From the NCBI GenBank assembly GCA_964059195.1, contig CAXKWD010000007.1:152825269-152889268 (forward strand): 64,000 nucleotides of DNA, written 5' to 3'. This document shows, piece after piece, positions 43,452 through 54,701 of the stretch (position 1 is the first letter of the stretch; each line of letters begins with the position of its first letter). Source of the DNA: Ectobius pallidus (taxonomy: Eukaryota > Arthropoda > Insecta > Blattodea > Ectobiidae). The position numbers were made by a program, and so were the translations under genes. Below the pieces are notes generated by a model. The model worked only from the letters and a program-made list of their open reading frames with translations, ran no database searches and was not told the origin of the DNA.

Positions 43452-43962
43452 GTTTATTAAATGCCAGAATGGTACTTTATGAGATTGTGTGGAGGACAGG
43501 AAAATGTCTGTCCGTCCGTCCGTGTGTCTGTACGCGCGATAACTCAAATACGCTTTAACGGATTTTCACGAAACTTGGTATACGCACTTATAAGGTCCAT
43601 GGGAAGAAGCCTATTCATATTGGACCAAATCGATTGACCGGTACCGGAGTAATGCCCAATTTAGTGCATATTTTATGGTAATATATTAGAAAGAATTTAC
43701 CAAAACAAATCGGTTCTCATGACTACATATTGTTTTACAGTGTCCATATTGGGCTTAGGAAGTTGCAATGCAGTTAGCTTTAACAAATAACACTATCACA
43801 TATTCCTTCACATATTATGCTTATCAAACTTTAGATCTTTGTTCTTCCATAAGCCCTTCTTAATGAATCGATTTGGAGCTTAACTCGGAAATCGATAACA
43901 AAAATAACTTATTTTCTGCATATCATAATTGCAATTATCACTGATTAAACTAAAGCATCAGT
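43452..43962 (+). repeat. Fam-B repeat
   Basis: 'gccagaatggtactttatga', 'gtccgtccgtgtgtctgtac', 'aacttggtatacgcacttat', 'ttgaccggtaccggagtaat' and 'acattttgttttacagtgt'-like words run in the family order and end in 'gcatcagttttcctg'. Not coding. Confidence 0.75.
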
Positions 43963-44001
43963 TTTCCTGTCTGTACATTTAATATTCGTTACTTTTCTAA
44001 A

Positions 44002-44415
44002 ATATTTGGGCCAAAGAGAGATGAAAATGGGGGCTGGAGAAAACTGCATAACGACGAGCTTCATAACCTGTACTCCTCACCGGATATAGTAAGGGTAATT
44101 AAATCACGGAAGATGAAATGGGCTGAACATGTTGCGCGCACGGGGGAGGAAAGGTATATCTTAAAAATATTGACTGGGAGACCCGAAGGGAAAATATCAC
44201 TTGGAAGACCTAGACGTAGGTGGTTGAATAATCGTAGGATAGATTTAAGAGAATGAGGATTTGAGAGGGATGGTTGGATGGAGTTAGCATAGAATAGGGT
44301 TGAATGCCGTGATGAGGTAAGTGCGGCAATGAACCTTCGGGTTCCATGAAATATATAATATTCCTTTAGCTTGCTTAGGAATTGTCTATTGCCATTGAGT
44401 AAATAATTAAGTACT
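44002..44415 (+). pseudogene. Retrotransposon family R: ORF2 C-terminus and 3' end
   Basis: The longest readable family R copy. From 44002: 'IFGPKRDENGGWRKLHNDEL', 'LYSSPDIVRVIKSRKMKWAE', 'HVARTGEERYILKILTGRPE', then 'LGRPRRRW', with a stop at 44254-44256 and further recognisable 'AAMNLRVP' near 44310-44340. This order (reverse transcriptase end, WxGHVARM-type motif, GRP-x-GRPRRRW, AAMNLR) is common in endonuclease-reverse transcriptase ORFs of insects. The clade (RTE, I or related) cannot be fixed without a search. The remaining 70 bp is the 3' end shared with the copies at 26191, 28460 and 40910. Confidence 0.82.
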
Positions 44416-44811
44416 TTTCAGTGTGAAATATGTTGAGGGTGACCAGAAATCTCGATTTTATAGAGACAGTCCCGTCACCTGCCATCTCTCGCAAAATATC
44501 AGAGCTTACGCACAGCTGATCGATGAGGTCAGCCGATTAGTTTGTTTGATGAATGATGAATTACAAGATAGTCTAAATACGCAAAACTTAGATATTTAAT
44601 TCTGGCAGAACAAAACAGTCGTATGCAACTTGCCTATTACGGTAATTAAGACACTTGTATGAAAATTATGAAAGTTGCGTTGCTCGTTTCATCAATATAC
44701 TTGCATCTTATTAAATGCTATTGTATCTTGTTGCATAATGTAGACCTACTACAGTAATGTCTTATATTGGTAACAAAATGAAGAAAAATAACCCAAAAGA
44801 AAATTTAAAAG

Positions 44812-44815
<4 letters not shown>
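44416..44815. other. Unassigned sequence
   Basis: No recognised features. Confidence 0.4.
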
Positions 44816-44882
<67 letters not shown>

Positions 44883-44898
44883 ATATTATTATTATTAC
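44816..44898. repeat. (ATT)n microsatellite
   Basis: More than 20 ATT units with few breaks; it produces a poly-isoleucine frame. A second, AAT-rich patch is at 44939-44974. Confidence 0.95.
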
Positions 44899-45137
44899 TA
44901 TATAAAATCTTCCCATACCTATGGATTGCCTACACAGACAATAATAATAACAATAACAACAATAATAATAATACACAAGAAAAAACTAACTGAACATTCT
45001 AAGAAGTAGGATTAAATTGTAATAATTAAAAAGTATACAATTTGTAAATTTTAACAAAAAATATATAGCCTATATCAAGTTTTATAGCCTGTAGTCTATA
45101 TGTGGTTTCTCAAGATAGGTATGGTTCCTCTGAAGTT

Positions 45138-45176
45138 CATAGGCGTAACCAGTTCGACCATATGGGGGGTTATAAC
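45138..45176 (+). mobile_element. Terminal piece of a CATAGGCGTAAC element, hit by a type C element
   Basis: 'cataggcgtaaccag' and 'accatatggggggttataac' match the start of the MITE at 46330. The type C element inserted at GTTATAAC within it. Confidence 0.75.
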
Positions 45177-45981
45177 TAGGGACCGGATTTTTATGTTTTT
45201 AAAAACACTGTTTTAGGTTTTCCATTAGGTGAAATAGTTTTTTTTTAGGTTTTTTTTGTCCAAAATATCATTTTCGGGTAGAATAATTGGTTTAACGAAT
45301 TTGAATGTGCTACATAGGATTCAATACATAATACTTGTAAAGTTTAACTTAACAAAATTGAGTTAAATTTCTGTAACCTTGCTTTAGGACACAGCAGACG
45401 TAGAAACCTGTGGGGTGCAACGTCATAAAATAACCTCAGAAGAAGAAAAGAAGACGAAGAAGAATAAGAAGGGGGAAAAGATGAAATTCTGATCATCGCC
45501 AATCCACTGCCGTAATAAACTCGATTTCATTTGTTTCGGCATGCACTACTAAACAAGCGCTTTAAAACACTTTATATCCTTGTTCATACACGGCAACAAT
45601 GGTTGTTCATACGAATATTTTAAAAGGAATACGCCGGTACTCTTACACTTCGTCTCTTGATACTGTCCATCCTAGACGACAACGGGTTGAACGAAACGCT
45701 GGTGGTATTAATTTCAACCCGACAAAGTTGTTGTCTCTCCGCAAAATATCGATTTCTCAACTGACAAACAAAAAAGACAAAAAGAACAGCCTAAATTAGA
45801 TATTTTAGGTTTTATATCCCGTTTAGGTATATTTCGGTTTTTATACCCCATTTAGGTATTTTTAGGTGCCACAGAATTAATGTGGGTGAATCCTATGGAC
45901 ATGATTCGAAAAAGTGTATGAGCGCTTTTTGTTTTGGAAGCAAGGAAAAAAATAGGTAAAAACCTAAAAATCCGGTCCCTA
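45177..45981 (+). mobile_element. hAT-type element, type C, copy 3
   Basis: The TIRs are TAGGGACCGGATTTTTATG and the complement of CCTAAAAATCCGGTCCCTA, with an exact palindromic TSD GTTATAAC (45169-45176 and 45982-45989). The middle contains a 66-codon frame (45599-45799) related to that in copy 1. Words 'tttaggta' recur near the right end. At 805 bp it is the longest type C copy. Confidence 0.92.
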
Positions 45982-45989
45982 GTTATAAC

Positions 45990-46329
45990 ATTTATATTAT
46001 ACCTTAGCCTACTGAATAGCCCTGACAGATGTCGCTAAGGGGTGTACCTGCTTCGAAACTCATAAATCGTGTAAAATTTGGCATTTTCAATTAATGGATT
46101 AATTGTTAATTACTTATTCACTTGAGAAACACATGGTGAACTAGGATTTGATGTTGAACGTTTATACATTAAAATTTGATGTGAAGTATCACGCGCTATT
46201 GCAGTATAAAGGAACCGGGAGAGAAATCCGATCTCAATATTGGGTATAATGTCTTTAGGCTATTATGAATTGAATTATGTGCAAGAAGGAATTCTTTATT
46301 TCGAACGTGGTATGCTTTTACTATAAAAC
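45990..46329. other. Unassigned sequence
   Basis: Nothing recognised. Confidence 0.4.
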
Positions 46330-46574
46330 CATAGGCGTAACCAGGCCGACCATATGGGGGGGGGGGGTTATAACATCCGGGGGGTATGGGTCCTCCCCCG
46401 GAAAATTTTAAAAATTAAGATGCACAATAACGAGTTTTAAGCTTCCCACGCTTTATACTCGTATTAAGTAATTTATAAGCAGACTTAAAAAAACGTAAAA
46501 TTTTCCTTTTTTTAATCATTGAGGGGGTTCAAACCCCCCCCCCCCCCAAAAAAAAAACCCTCGTTACGCCTCTG
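46330..46574. mobile_element. 245-bp MITE with CATAGGCGTAACC ends
   Basis: The ends CATAGGCGTAACCAGG and the complement of CCTCGTTACGCCTCTG match at 14 of 16. G-run (46356-46367) and C/A-runs (46536-46558) lie inside. No TSD is seen. It contains an uninterrupted GTTATAAC at 46367-46374, the site used by the type C element in the related piece at 45138. Confidence 0.7.
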
Positions 46575-47935
46575 CTGAGGTTTGCCATTTGTAAACATCT
46601 GTTATGTTAGATGGAAAGATTCCTAATCTCTTGAATGCATGTTTCAGGAATGCAGGAATACAATTGGGGGCAAGAAATAAACTATGTGCCTAAACAATTT
46701 GGTAACTGTTTTCTATGCAGTCCGGCAATATTTTACAGAATTGCGTGAGTATCTGAGTCTCGTACATTCAATGGTTAACTCTTCGCTTCTCTTATGTGCC
46801 CGAGTAGATTATATTAAACTTGATATTTTTTTTTCTACCCTTACCTTAGGTACCATAGGTAAAGAAAGTTGAACATGTTTTGAAAGTACCGGTACATTGA
46901 ATCTAAAAAAAAATAAGGGGTTAGTTTCCCATTCTACTGGATTCGTTAATTTTTTCTTTACACACGAAAAACGGAGAAATTTCATGTTTTATTATTCTCC
47001 AGAAGTTTTAGAATCCATATATAGGCACATTTTGTTTCTAAGAATATTTTAAATATGGGTAAAATCGGTAAGAAGTTCACAAAAAACTAACCTAAAATGG
47101 CGCTCAGAAAGGAATCACAATAATACAGAATCAGCTGCTAGAGACAGCGCAGTGCATGCTGGGAAGAATCCGATGGGTCACGTGGTGCTGGAATCAACTG
47201 CTAACATGATAAGGGTCAGACAAATCTCCGGAAGATATTATATGCCACATTTTCGAAACTGACAAGCAGTGTATCGTACATTATTCGAAAATGCAAGGGC
47301 GCTTCGCTTCGGCTACCGCCTCCGCTCGCGCACTTAACTAATGTGGTTAGTGTTTTGCATTATTTAGTTTTTTGTAGAGGTTGCAGGACCGTATGGAACA
47401 GACCAATTACATGCAAGGTCGTTGGCAGCCAATGGGAGTGTTGGTCTGCAAGCCAGAGCCCGCATACCAACGCCGAACATCGCGTGTGGAAATCCAGTAG
47501 AGTGGGAAACTAAACCCAAAAATAAATTCAGACACACGTCTACATATGTGTGCGGTATGTGTGTGTCTAAGAGCAGTCTAGCTCCAGAAAGAAATGTAGC
47601 CTAATACCAATTTTTATATTTACAATAGATATCGTCTGAGGATGTGACACGAAGATTGGTGACGACTTTTTCGTTTTTATCATCACTTTACATGAAGAAG
47701 AATTCATTTTTTTTTGCGAGTTCCTGTAAAATGTTGTGATGATTTTGATTAAGTTTTATACATACTAAGAGTTACATCGTGGAGTTGAAACTTCTTGACT
47801 TCCTCTGCCCGTACCACAGGTAGAGGAAGTATTGAGTTCGAACCCGAGTGTTTAAGGTAATTACACGTTTTGAGGCCCCCTGAATCCAAAAATACTATTT
47901 TCAGAAACAAATCGTGATTCGCATCATTTGTTTGT
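46575..47935. other. Unassigned sequence with one Fam-B-associated word
   Basis: 'taactgttttctatgcagtc' near 46702-46721 matches words next to Fam-B copies. 47280-47340 is GC-richer ('cgcttcgcttcggctaccg'). No gene motif was found in the 60-62-codon frames. Confidence 0.4.
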
Positions 47936-47939
47936 AAAT

Positions 47940-48475
47940 AAAATCAGGTAAACTGATATAACAAAGTGCCAGAATGCTTTTGTTTAATCAGTGTTAACTG
48001 CAATTAGAATATGCAGAAAATACGTAAGTTATTTTTTGTCAACGATTTCCGAGTTAAGCTCCAGATCGATTCATTAAGCAGGGTGACGGAAGAACAAAGA
48101 TATAGTTTGATAAGCATATTTGAAGGAATATATGGGTAGTTTTTTTTTTCATTTTTTTTTTTATCAAAGCTACCTGTGTTGGGACTTCCAAAACCATATA
48201 TTAACACTGTAAAACAATATGCTGCCAAGAGAACTGATTTGCATTTGATAAATTCTTTCTAATATATTACCATAAAATAAGCAATAAATTGGGAATTAGT
48301 ACCAATATCAATTGGCTTCTTTCCATAGACGTTATAAATACGTATACCAAGTTTCATGAAAATCCGATAAAGCGTATTTGAGGCATCGCGGGTACAGACA
48401 CACGAACAGACAGACAGACGGACAGACATTTCCCCGTTACCAACACAATCTCATAATGTACCATTCTGGCATTCA
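47940..48475 (-). repeat. Fam-B repeat
   Basis: 'aatcaggtaaactgatataa', 'tccgagttaagctccagatc', 'actgtaaaacaatatgctgc', 'accaagtttcatgaaaatcc' and 'gtaccattctggcattcag' in the family order. A (GACA)n-like run precedes 48430. Confidence 0.75.
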
Positions 48476-48888
48476 GACGATAGATCTATATAAATCACAT
48501 TGTAAGAGAATGAAGAATGGAGCTATTTACTGATTTCCTAGCCCTCTTAAGATGAAATAAGAGGGAGAAATAGATGTGAATGAAATTGGTGACTTGACCT
48601 AATTTTGATTGGTGGTTTAGACTCATATATGCGAGATGATGAGAATACGCTGTGTAATTCTGAGAAAACCGTCGTTTCCTTATAGATAAGCTCAGCCCTG
48701 GGAAAGGTCTGGGGTCGAGAGATTGCTTGTTTGTTTACGAGTGAACTTGACGAAGTGAGACATAAACATCATTATAATCGTAATTAAATAAATAACTCTC
48801 ATTATCTGGGTTAAAGTCGCCGCTTTTTTTAAAATTAATTCAAACCCTTATTAACAATGTATCAATACTCGCTCAAAAATGTATGCAA
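48476..48888. other. Unassigned sequence
   Basis: No recognised feature up to the Helitron end. Confidence 0.4.
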
Positions 48889-49615
48889 CTAGCAGGTGCC
48901 AGCGGCTTCGCCAACGATAATTAATTGAAAAATTAAAAATTAAGAGTATTATAATTATTAAAGAATTATATTTATTAACACTTCCACGCGAATTATTCAT
49001 AAACTAAGCCATTAATAATTAATGAAACAGATAAAATTCCGGCTTTAGAGTACATCCCACGATTAGAAAGCGCCGCCTGGGAAAACGATCTCAGATTCGA
49101 TTATGCAGTTCCAAAGTTAACTGTGACCACAGAATACGTATTGTTTCTCAACTATTTGTTGACAGATGAATGTGATGTGAATTTTATTTGATAAATTCAG
49201 TGTAATTTTCAGAAATTATATAATTTGTCAAGGGAAGGAATGGTTTGTTTGGATTTTTATTGTCCGCGATACTTCCATGATTAAACTATCAATAATATTA
49301 TAGCTGGTCCCCGCGGCTTTGCCCGCCATTATTAATTGAATCCAGGATTTTTAATAAATTTACACTGGCAGTTTATTAGAAACGTTTGTGGTTCAGAGCT
49401 ATGAAAATTGTAAGTTAAAATAAAATTAGAATATTTGTTCATTGTATTCATTTCACTTAGGCTTTATATAATAAAGAAATGGTTTTCCTAATTTTGTACT
49501 CTTCGTGAAAGTTTACACTGCGAGAGACGAACATCGCCAAGTATATCCGATGTTTCACGAAGCGGGCGAGCGAGTGAGCACGCTATTTAGGGCAGTTGAA
49601 TTGTATAAGAGTAGA
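48889..49615 (-). mobile_element. Helitron H1, complete ends
   Basis: On the minus strand it runs from TCTACTCTTATACAATTC (49615) to a 3' hairpin ('ggcgaagcc') and CACCTGCTAG (48889), inserted between A and T without duplication. It is 727 bp, against 728 bp for the related element at 53149 (+). A second, decayed 3'-like end ('gcgggcaaagccgcgggga' then 'ccagcta') lies internally near 49302. No Rep/helicase is encoded. Confidence 0.88.
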
Positions 49616-50192
49616 TAAGTATGGCAGCCCTACTTAAAAATTATGTTCAACGTTTTCAAAATATGTAGTAGCAATGGCTCCCTGACAAGAACATTACTTT
49701 TTTCTTCAGTGTTTGAACGGTTAAAGTACAAATACACAGAACCAAATTTTGTACTAACACAATTTATAACTGGTCACGGAAAATTTGGGCAGTATCTGGA
49801 TCGATTCAAAATAGGAACCAATATCTGTATTTGCAAAGACACATCTTATATTTGAATGCTCTGCTTTGGAAGTCCAAAGACAAAAAATTATTACTCAATT
49901 AGATAATTGCCAAAATAGATTTGAACAGCCTTTGACAAATGTTTTGTATAAGAAATGCTGCTACAAGAAGCTATGTGAATATTTAAATCTTATTTTTAAG
50001 AAACTTTGATTTAGTATTAGTATTTGATTGTTAATTAATTTTATTCATATCGGCTATATTGTTAATATGTAAGTGTAGAAATTAAGCTAACTGTAAATTG
50101 CATTAATTGTACTGTAACTAAAACCCTAGCACACCGAAAGATGAAATAGGTTTAATTATATTTGGAGATTCAACAACAACAACAACAACAAT
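49616..50192 (+). mobile_element. Non-LTR retrotransposon 3' end with (CAA)n tail
   Basis: The ORF2 tail (49643-50009) is followed by about 160 bp of untranslated sequence and a (CAA)n tail at 50171-50192. Its left edge coincides with the Helitron end at 49615, so the Helitron may have inserted into or beside it. Confidence 0.75.
49643..50009 (+). pseudogene. Retrotransposon ORF2 C-terminus with one frameshift
   Basis: The first frame reads 'SLTRTLLFSSVFERLKYKY', 'NFVLTQFITGHGKFGQYLDR' and 'ICICKD', then stops at 49855. In another frame from about 49846 the expected continuation appears: 'HLIFECSAL', ending 'YKKLCEYLNLIFKKL' with a stop at 50007-50009. The LTGHG-type motif, CxC and HxxxxC are those of the C-terminal finger also seen at 3168. 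One indel near 49845 accounts for the break. Confidence 0.8.
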
Positions 50193-50307
50193 CTGCCTCT
50201 AATAGACCCCAAATGCCTCACATCGACAGTATTAATGATGGTCCCCGCTTTTATAACTCAGAATGTAACCTGAACTCTCAGCATACCCCACTGCTAAATT
50301 TAATCTA

Positions 50308-50695
50308 TCTATATATATAAAAATGAATGTATGTGTGTGTGTGTGTCCTTTATGCATTACTACACCATTCATCCGATCGCCATGAATCTTTGGGAAGTTG
50401 TTGAGCGCATTCCCGGGAAGGTTTCTGGCATATTACATTTTTAATTTTTCCTTTCGTTCGTGAGTTATGAGTGAAAAACGGGCAAAAAACGTGTATTTTT
50501 TGCGTTTTCGAAGCATCGTTTTCAGTAATACCATTCAATGTCAAATCAATTACAGTAGGCATTGGCTATTTTTGTCATTCCTTGGGCATAAAACTATCGC
50601 GATCGCTTGAATGTTGTAGCTCACGCTGGTCGATTCATTTGTTTATAATGTCAAGGCACGCAGACATATGAAATTTTCAACCTGCACCGAAGAGG

Positions 50696-50752
<57 letters not shown>

Positions 50753-51316
50753 AAAGGGATAATCAATATAGGCCTCAATATGGTCAAACGTTGTTCGATT
50801 TGGACGAAACTCACTATACAGGGGTTTTCTGGGCCAAGGACCTCGAATCTGAGGTTGCTTTTACCAGTCGACGCTATCTAATCGTGGTATGTAATTCACG
50901 TGATTTAGGTGTTAATAAATGTAATGATTTAACTTTTATGCTCTTAATTTTTAATTTTTGAAATAATTATCGCGGGCAATCGCTTGATTTTGTAAGTCCA
51001 TCCTTGACGATTCATTTGTTTAGAATATCAAGGGGCGCAGACGTATGAAATTTTCAACCTACACGGAAGAGGGATATTCAATATAGGCCTAAATATGGTC
51101 AAACATTGTTCGACTTGGACGAAACTCACTATGCAGGGGTTTTCTGGGCCAGGGAACTCTAATCTGAGGTCGCTTTTACCAGTCGATGCTATCTGATCGC
51201 GGTATGTAGTCCACGCGATTTAGTAGGTGTTAATAAATATAATGATTTAACTATTATGCTCTTAATTTTTAATTTTTGAAATAATTATCGCGTGCGAAGC
51301 CGCGGGCACACGCTAG
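50308..51316 (+). mobile_element. Helitron H3 with internal tandem duplication
   Basis: It starts A|TCTATATATATAAAAATG (an alternative start is 50304) and ends in an imperfect hairpin 'gcgtgcgaagccgc' plus CACACGCTAG|T. Segments 50590-50970 and 50976-51285 are direct duplicates ('gtcaaggcacgcagacatat', 'tttggacgaaactcactat', 'ggttttctgggcca'); the left duplicate carries a (TTA)n expansion. No Rep/helicase is present. Confidence 0.85.
50698..50752. repeat. (TTA)n microsatellite inside Helitron H3
   Basis: About 18 TTA units in one of two duplicated Helitron segments; it creates a poly-tyrosine frame. Confidence 0.95.
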
Positions 51317-51902
51317 TAAGCATATAAATAATTGTATACAATTTAAATGCTAGCTGTTTCTACGGTGCTTATCTTTTCTTTCTTTGAAGTCTTATTTCCA
51401 AAATGACCTTTTCATACATTACATCACAGTTTTTCACTTTTTTCATTGTCTTTTTTTGGAAGTTTTATATAATAACTTGTAATATTAGCTAACAAATACA
51501 CGAACTGGCTTGTACCGAATCAAAACTGTAATTTTAATCAATGCACATTTAAATTGTTTTAATTACCAAGTAAGTTACCTATTTTGTGTGTGTGTGTGCT
51601 GCATATATATATATATATATATATATAACTGAGGTGTTACAACCCGTGTTTTACCTGAAGGTACATCACGGGATATTTACAGTAATAAATTACAATAACT
51701 ATAGTTCAAACATTATCTTCCGAGAGAGGGCACAGGGACAGGTGGTAATCCCATCGCCTCCGAATTTAAAGTTAGTTTATTATTATAATTATTATTATTT
51801 ATTACTATGCATTTTTAACCACCCCTATTTACCCCAATCATTGTAAAACTATTAAAATTATTACTTTCAGTAACCTATATTTAAAATGAATTTTAAAGAC
51901 CA
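51317..51902. other. Unassigned sequence with (TG)n and (TA)n
   Basis: A (TG)n run near 51586 passes into (TA)n at 51603-51627. Otherwise nothing recognised. Confidence 0.5.
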
Positions 51903-52873
51903 TCTAATATATAAAGTCGAATGTGTGTTTGTGGGTATGTATGTATGTTTGTTCCTTATACAAATCCACATTTCTTCACCAATTTGTACGAAATTTTGTA
52001 CACATACCCAGTTAAGCCCGGGAAGTTACGCGGTCAACATTAAAATTGAAATAAATCAGTCCTTCCCTTGAAAATTATATAATTTCTGATAATTTTATAC
52101 TGAAAAAAAAAAGAAATGCTGTTTAGTTCACATGGCAACAATGAATTGTTTACTATGATTACATAGGGCCTTGGCAAGTATATAGCCTAATGCTGGAATT
52201 TAATGTAATACGAGTATATTGGCGAAAATAATTACTGAAAATGAAATCCACGAAAATAAAGCACAGTGTGATGTAGTCACGTAACTTTCTCTACCCTCGA
52301 CATAAGAAATATTTACTCACTTCACATTTTGATGTAGAATAAGAGGGACAACTTAAGTGTGTGTGTATGCTATATCAAAAGTCTGTAAATAATCCTTTCC
52401 GCTGATAAGTTATCCATACCTGTAGGCTTTGTATTAGTTGAGAAATAGGGATGTTTATCAAAGACCCTAAGCATGGGATGGAACATTTTGACTCGCAGTA
52501 TATTATGTCTCGGGTTCTAGGGGAGGAAAGTATGAAAGTGATACTGCATTTCTCTTTTATTTCAGCTCCGAAACGATTGTATAGTAACATGAGAATAAGA
52601 AATATTATTTTCCGTCAAGTCAGTACAATCTTATGTAATTTGTGTTTCTTCTTATTTCAACCCCTCCCAAGCATGATGTGTAGAAGCAACGGAATGCAGC
52701 ATTCCACATCCTCTATGAGCCATAAAAATTTATATCCAGCGTTTTCTGATGGAATAGTTTGAGTGTGATAAATCTTTTTCTTCATTTCAAGTTCTACATA
52801 CATAAAGTCCTTCATAAGTTAATTTCAAATTAAAAAATACAAAGCCCGGGCGACGCCGGGCCTTTTCAGCTAG
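51903..52873 (+). mobile_element. Helitron H6, complete ends
   Basis: It starts A|TCTAATATATAAAGTCG and ends with a perfect 6-bp stem GCCCGG/CCGGGC (52844-52861), then 'cttttcag' and CTAG|T. 971 bp, no coding capacity for Rep/helicase; a 103-codon frame (52451-52762) has no known motif. Confidence 0.88.
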
Positions 52874-53148
52874 TCATTAATAAAAATGGAAATTTTTGGA
52901 CCATCTTTCACCAAAGAATTGTTTATGCTAAGAGAGCAATTAGTTACACGTGCATTGAAATGTATTATAGATTTTCTAACAGATTATTTTTATTCCTATA
53001 TAACTTAATTAGTAAAATAGCGGTGCATACGGATCGAGGAAATAGATCCGTTATGCACTTACGGAACGAGTATTGCATGTTATTCTTTGCACGATGATTA
53101 TTTATATAAATTTAATTATATTAATTGAGATATTAGCTGAAAATATTA

Positions 53149-53876
53149 TCTACTCTTATACAATTCAACGGCCCTAAATAGCGTGCTTGCTCGCTCGCCC
53201 GCTTCGTGAGACATCGGGTATACTCGGCGATGTTCGTCTCTCGCAGTCTAAACTTTCATGACGACTACAGAATTAGGAAAACCGTTTCTTTATTATATAA
53301 GGCCTAAGTGAAATGAACACAATGAACAAATATTCTAATTTTATTTTTACTTACAATTTTCGTAGCTCTGAACCACAAACATTTTTAATAATCTACCAGT
53401 GTAAATTTCTTAAAAATCCTGGAGTCAATGAATAATGGCGGGCGAACCCGGGGGCACCAGCATAAAACATTGATGGTTTAACTCTTGAAATATCGCTGAT
53501 GATAATAATAATCCAAACAAACCATTCCTTCCCTTGAAACATTATATAATTTCTGAAAATTACACTGAATTGATCAAATACAATTCACATCATATTCATG
53601 TCAATAAACAGTTGAGAGACAATACGTATTATGTGTCCACAGGTTCCTTTGGAACTGCATAATCGATTCTGATATCGTTTTCCCAGGGGGAGCTTCCTAA
53701 TCGTAGAATGTACTCTGAAGCCGGAATTTTAGCTGTTTCATTAATATTATTAATGGCTTAGTTTACGAATGATTCGCGTGCAAGTGTTAATAAATATAAT
53801 GCTTTAATAATTATTATACTCTTAATTTTTAATTTTTAAATGAATTATCGTGGGCGAAGCCACGGGCACCTCCTAG
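53149..53876 (+). mobile_element. Helitron H2 inserted in Fam-A
   Basis: It runs from TCTACTCTTATACAATTC to a stem GTGG/CCAC (53850-53863), then GGGCACCTC and CTAG. It lies exactly between A and T: the flanks 'gaaaatatta' and 'tgtatataca' are contiguous in Fam-A copy 3 at 9801-9820. There is no TSD, as expected of Helitrons. H1 at 48889 is its close relative. Confidence 0.93.
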
Positions 53877-54198
53877 TGTATATACATTACTGAAAATAGG
53901 TTATATTTTAGTAAGTGATTCTCATATGTTGGTTGTTATGGGGACTGAATATTTGTAAATAAGTATTGTTGACAGAGTCGCCATATTATCTTAACCGAGG
54001 AAGTTGAATAATAAGTTAGGATTTTGATTCATTTTCACTTCATTATGGAAGTAGTTTGAATTTAAACACCATGAGCGGGGATGGAGGAATTGCCTTAAAT
54101 AACTGTACAAATTGTACTATTACGATAAATATATCAAAATAAAGGCTTGTATTGTTATGGTTTTAACACTGCCTTCCATACTTTATTACTCGTGTATA

Positions 54199-54701
54199 CA
54201 CTGCCTGCCCTATACGGCTAAATTTGCGTACGCGGCGACATTACAGATGGCAGCACCTACCACACCCAGCTGCAATACCCTTTACAGAGATCGCCTGGAA
54301 TCTGAAAGCTTCGCGACCGTTAAAATTCGAACTTGCCGTTGGCAGGGCGCATGCGTGGAGTGCTAAAGTCCACAGTGAAAATATAGTCCATGGCTCCACG
54401 AGCTTTAGTTAACCAAGTGGATACTAGCGTGATGCCGTCAATGTTTTCAACTCAGCACGTTTCGCTTGCATTCGAATTCCCGCCGCCTCTGTCTGTGACG
54501 TCGTCCATCCTTTCAGTTTGAGGGCAAGCTCTGTACATTACCGTATGCTCTGTGTTGCCCTCTGAAGTATAAACTCGGAAACTGAAATATGCTGGAATTT
54601 CATGTTATCTGGGTGTGAACTGTGTCGCCTCTACTGGAAAAATTAGGCAATATAATAATACTCTGAACTCCATGTTAAAATTAAGCATAGGACAGGCAGT
54701 G
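54199..54701. mobile_element. 503-bp TA-target element inside Fam-A
   Basis: The ends CACTGCCTGCCCTAT and the complement of ATAGGACAGGCAGTG are flanked by TA on both sides. Base composition is more GC-rich than the host repeat. Two short frames inside (54112-54412) are unsupported. Confidence 0.75.

Noticed and set aside
44757..44993. Open frame rich in isoleucine
   Set aside because: It is produced by the (ATT)n microsatellite. The same holds for the poly-tyrosine and poly-isoleucine frames at 50668-50961 and 56329-56604 and the YI-repeat frame at 29668-29874.
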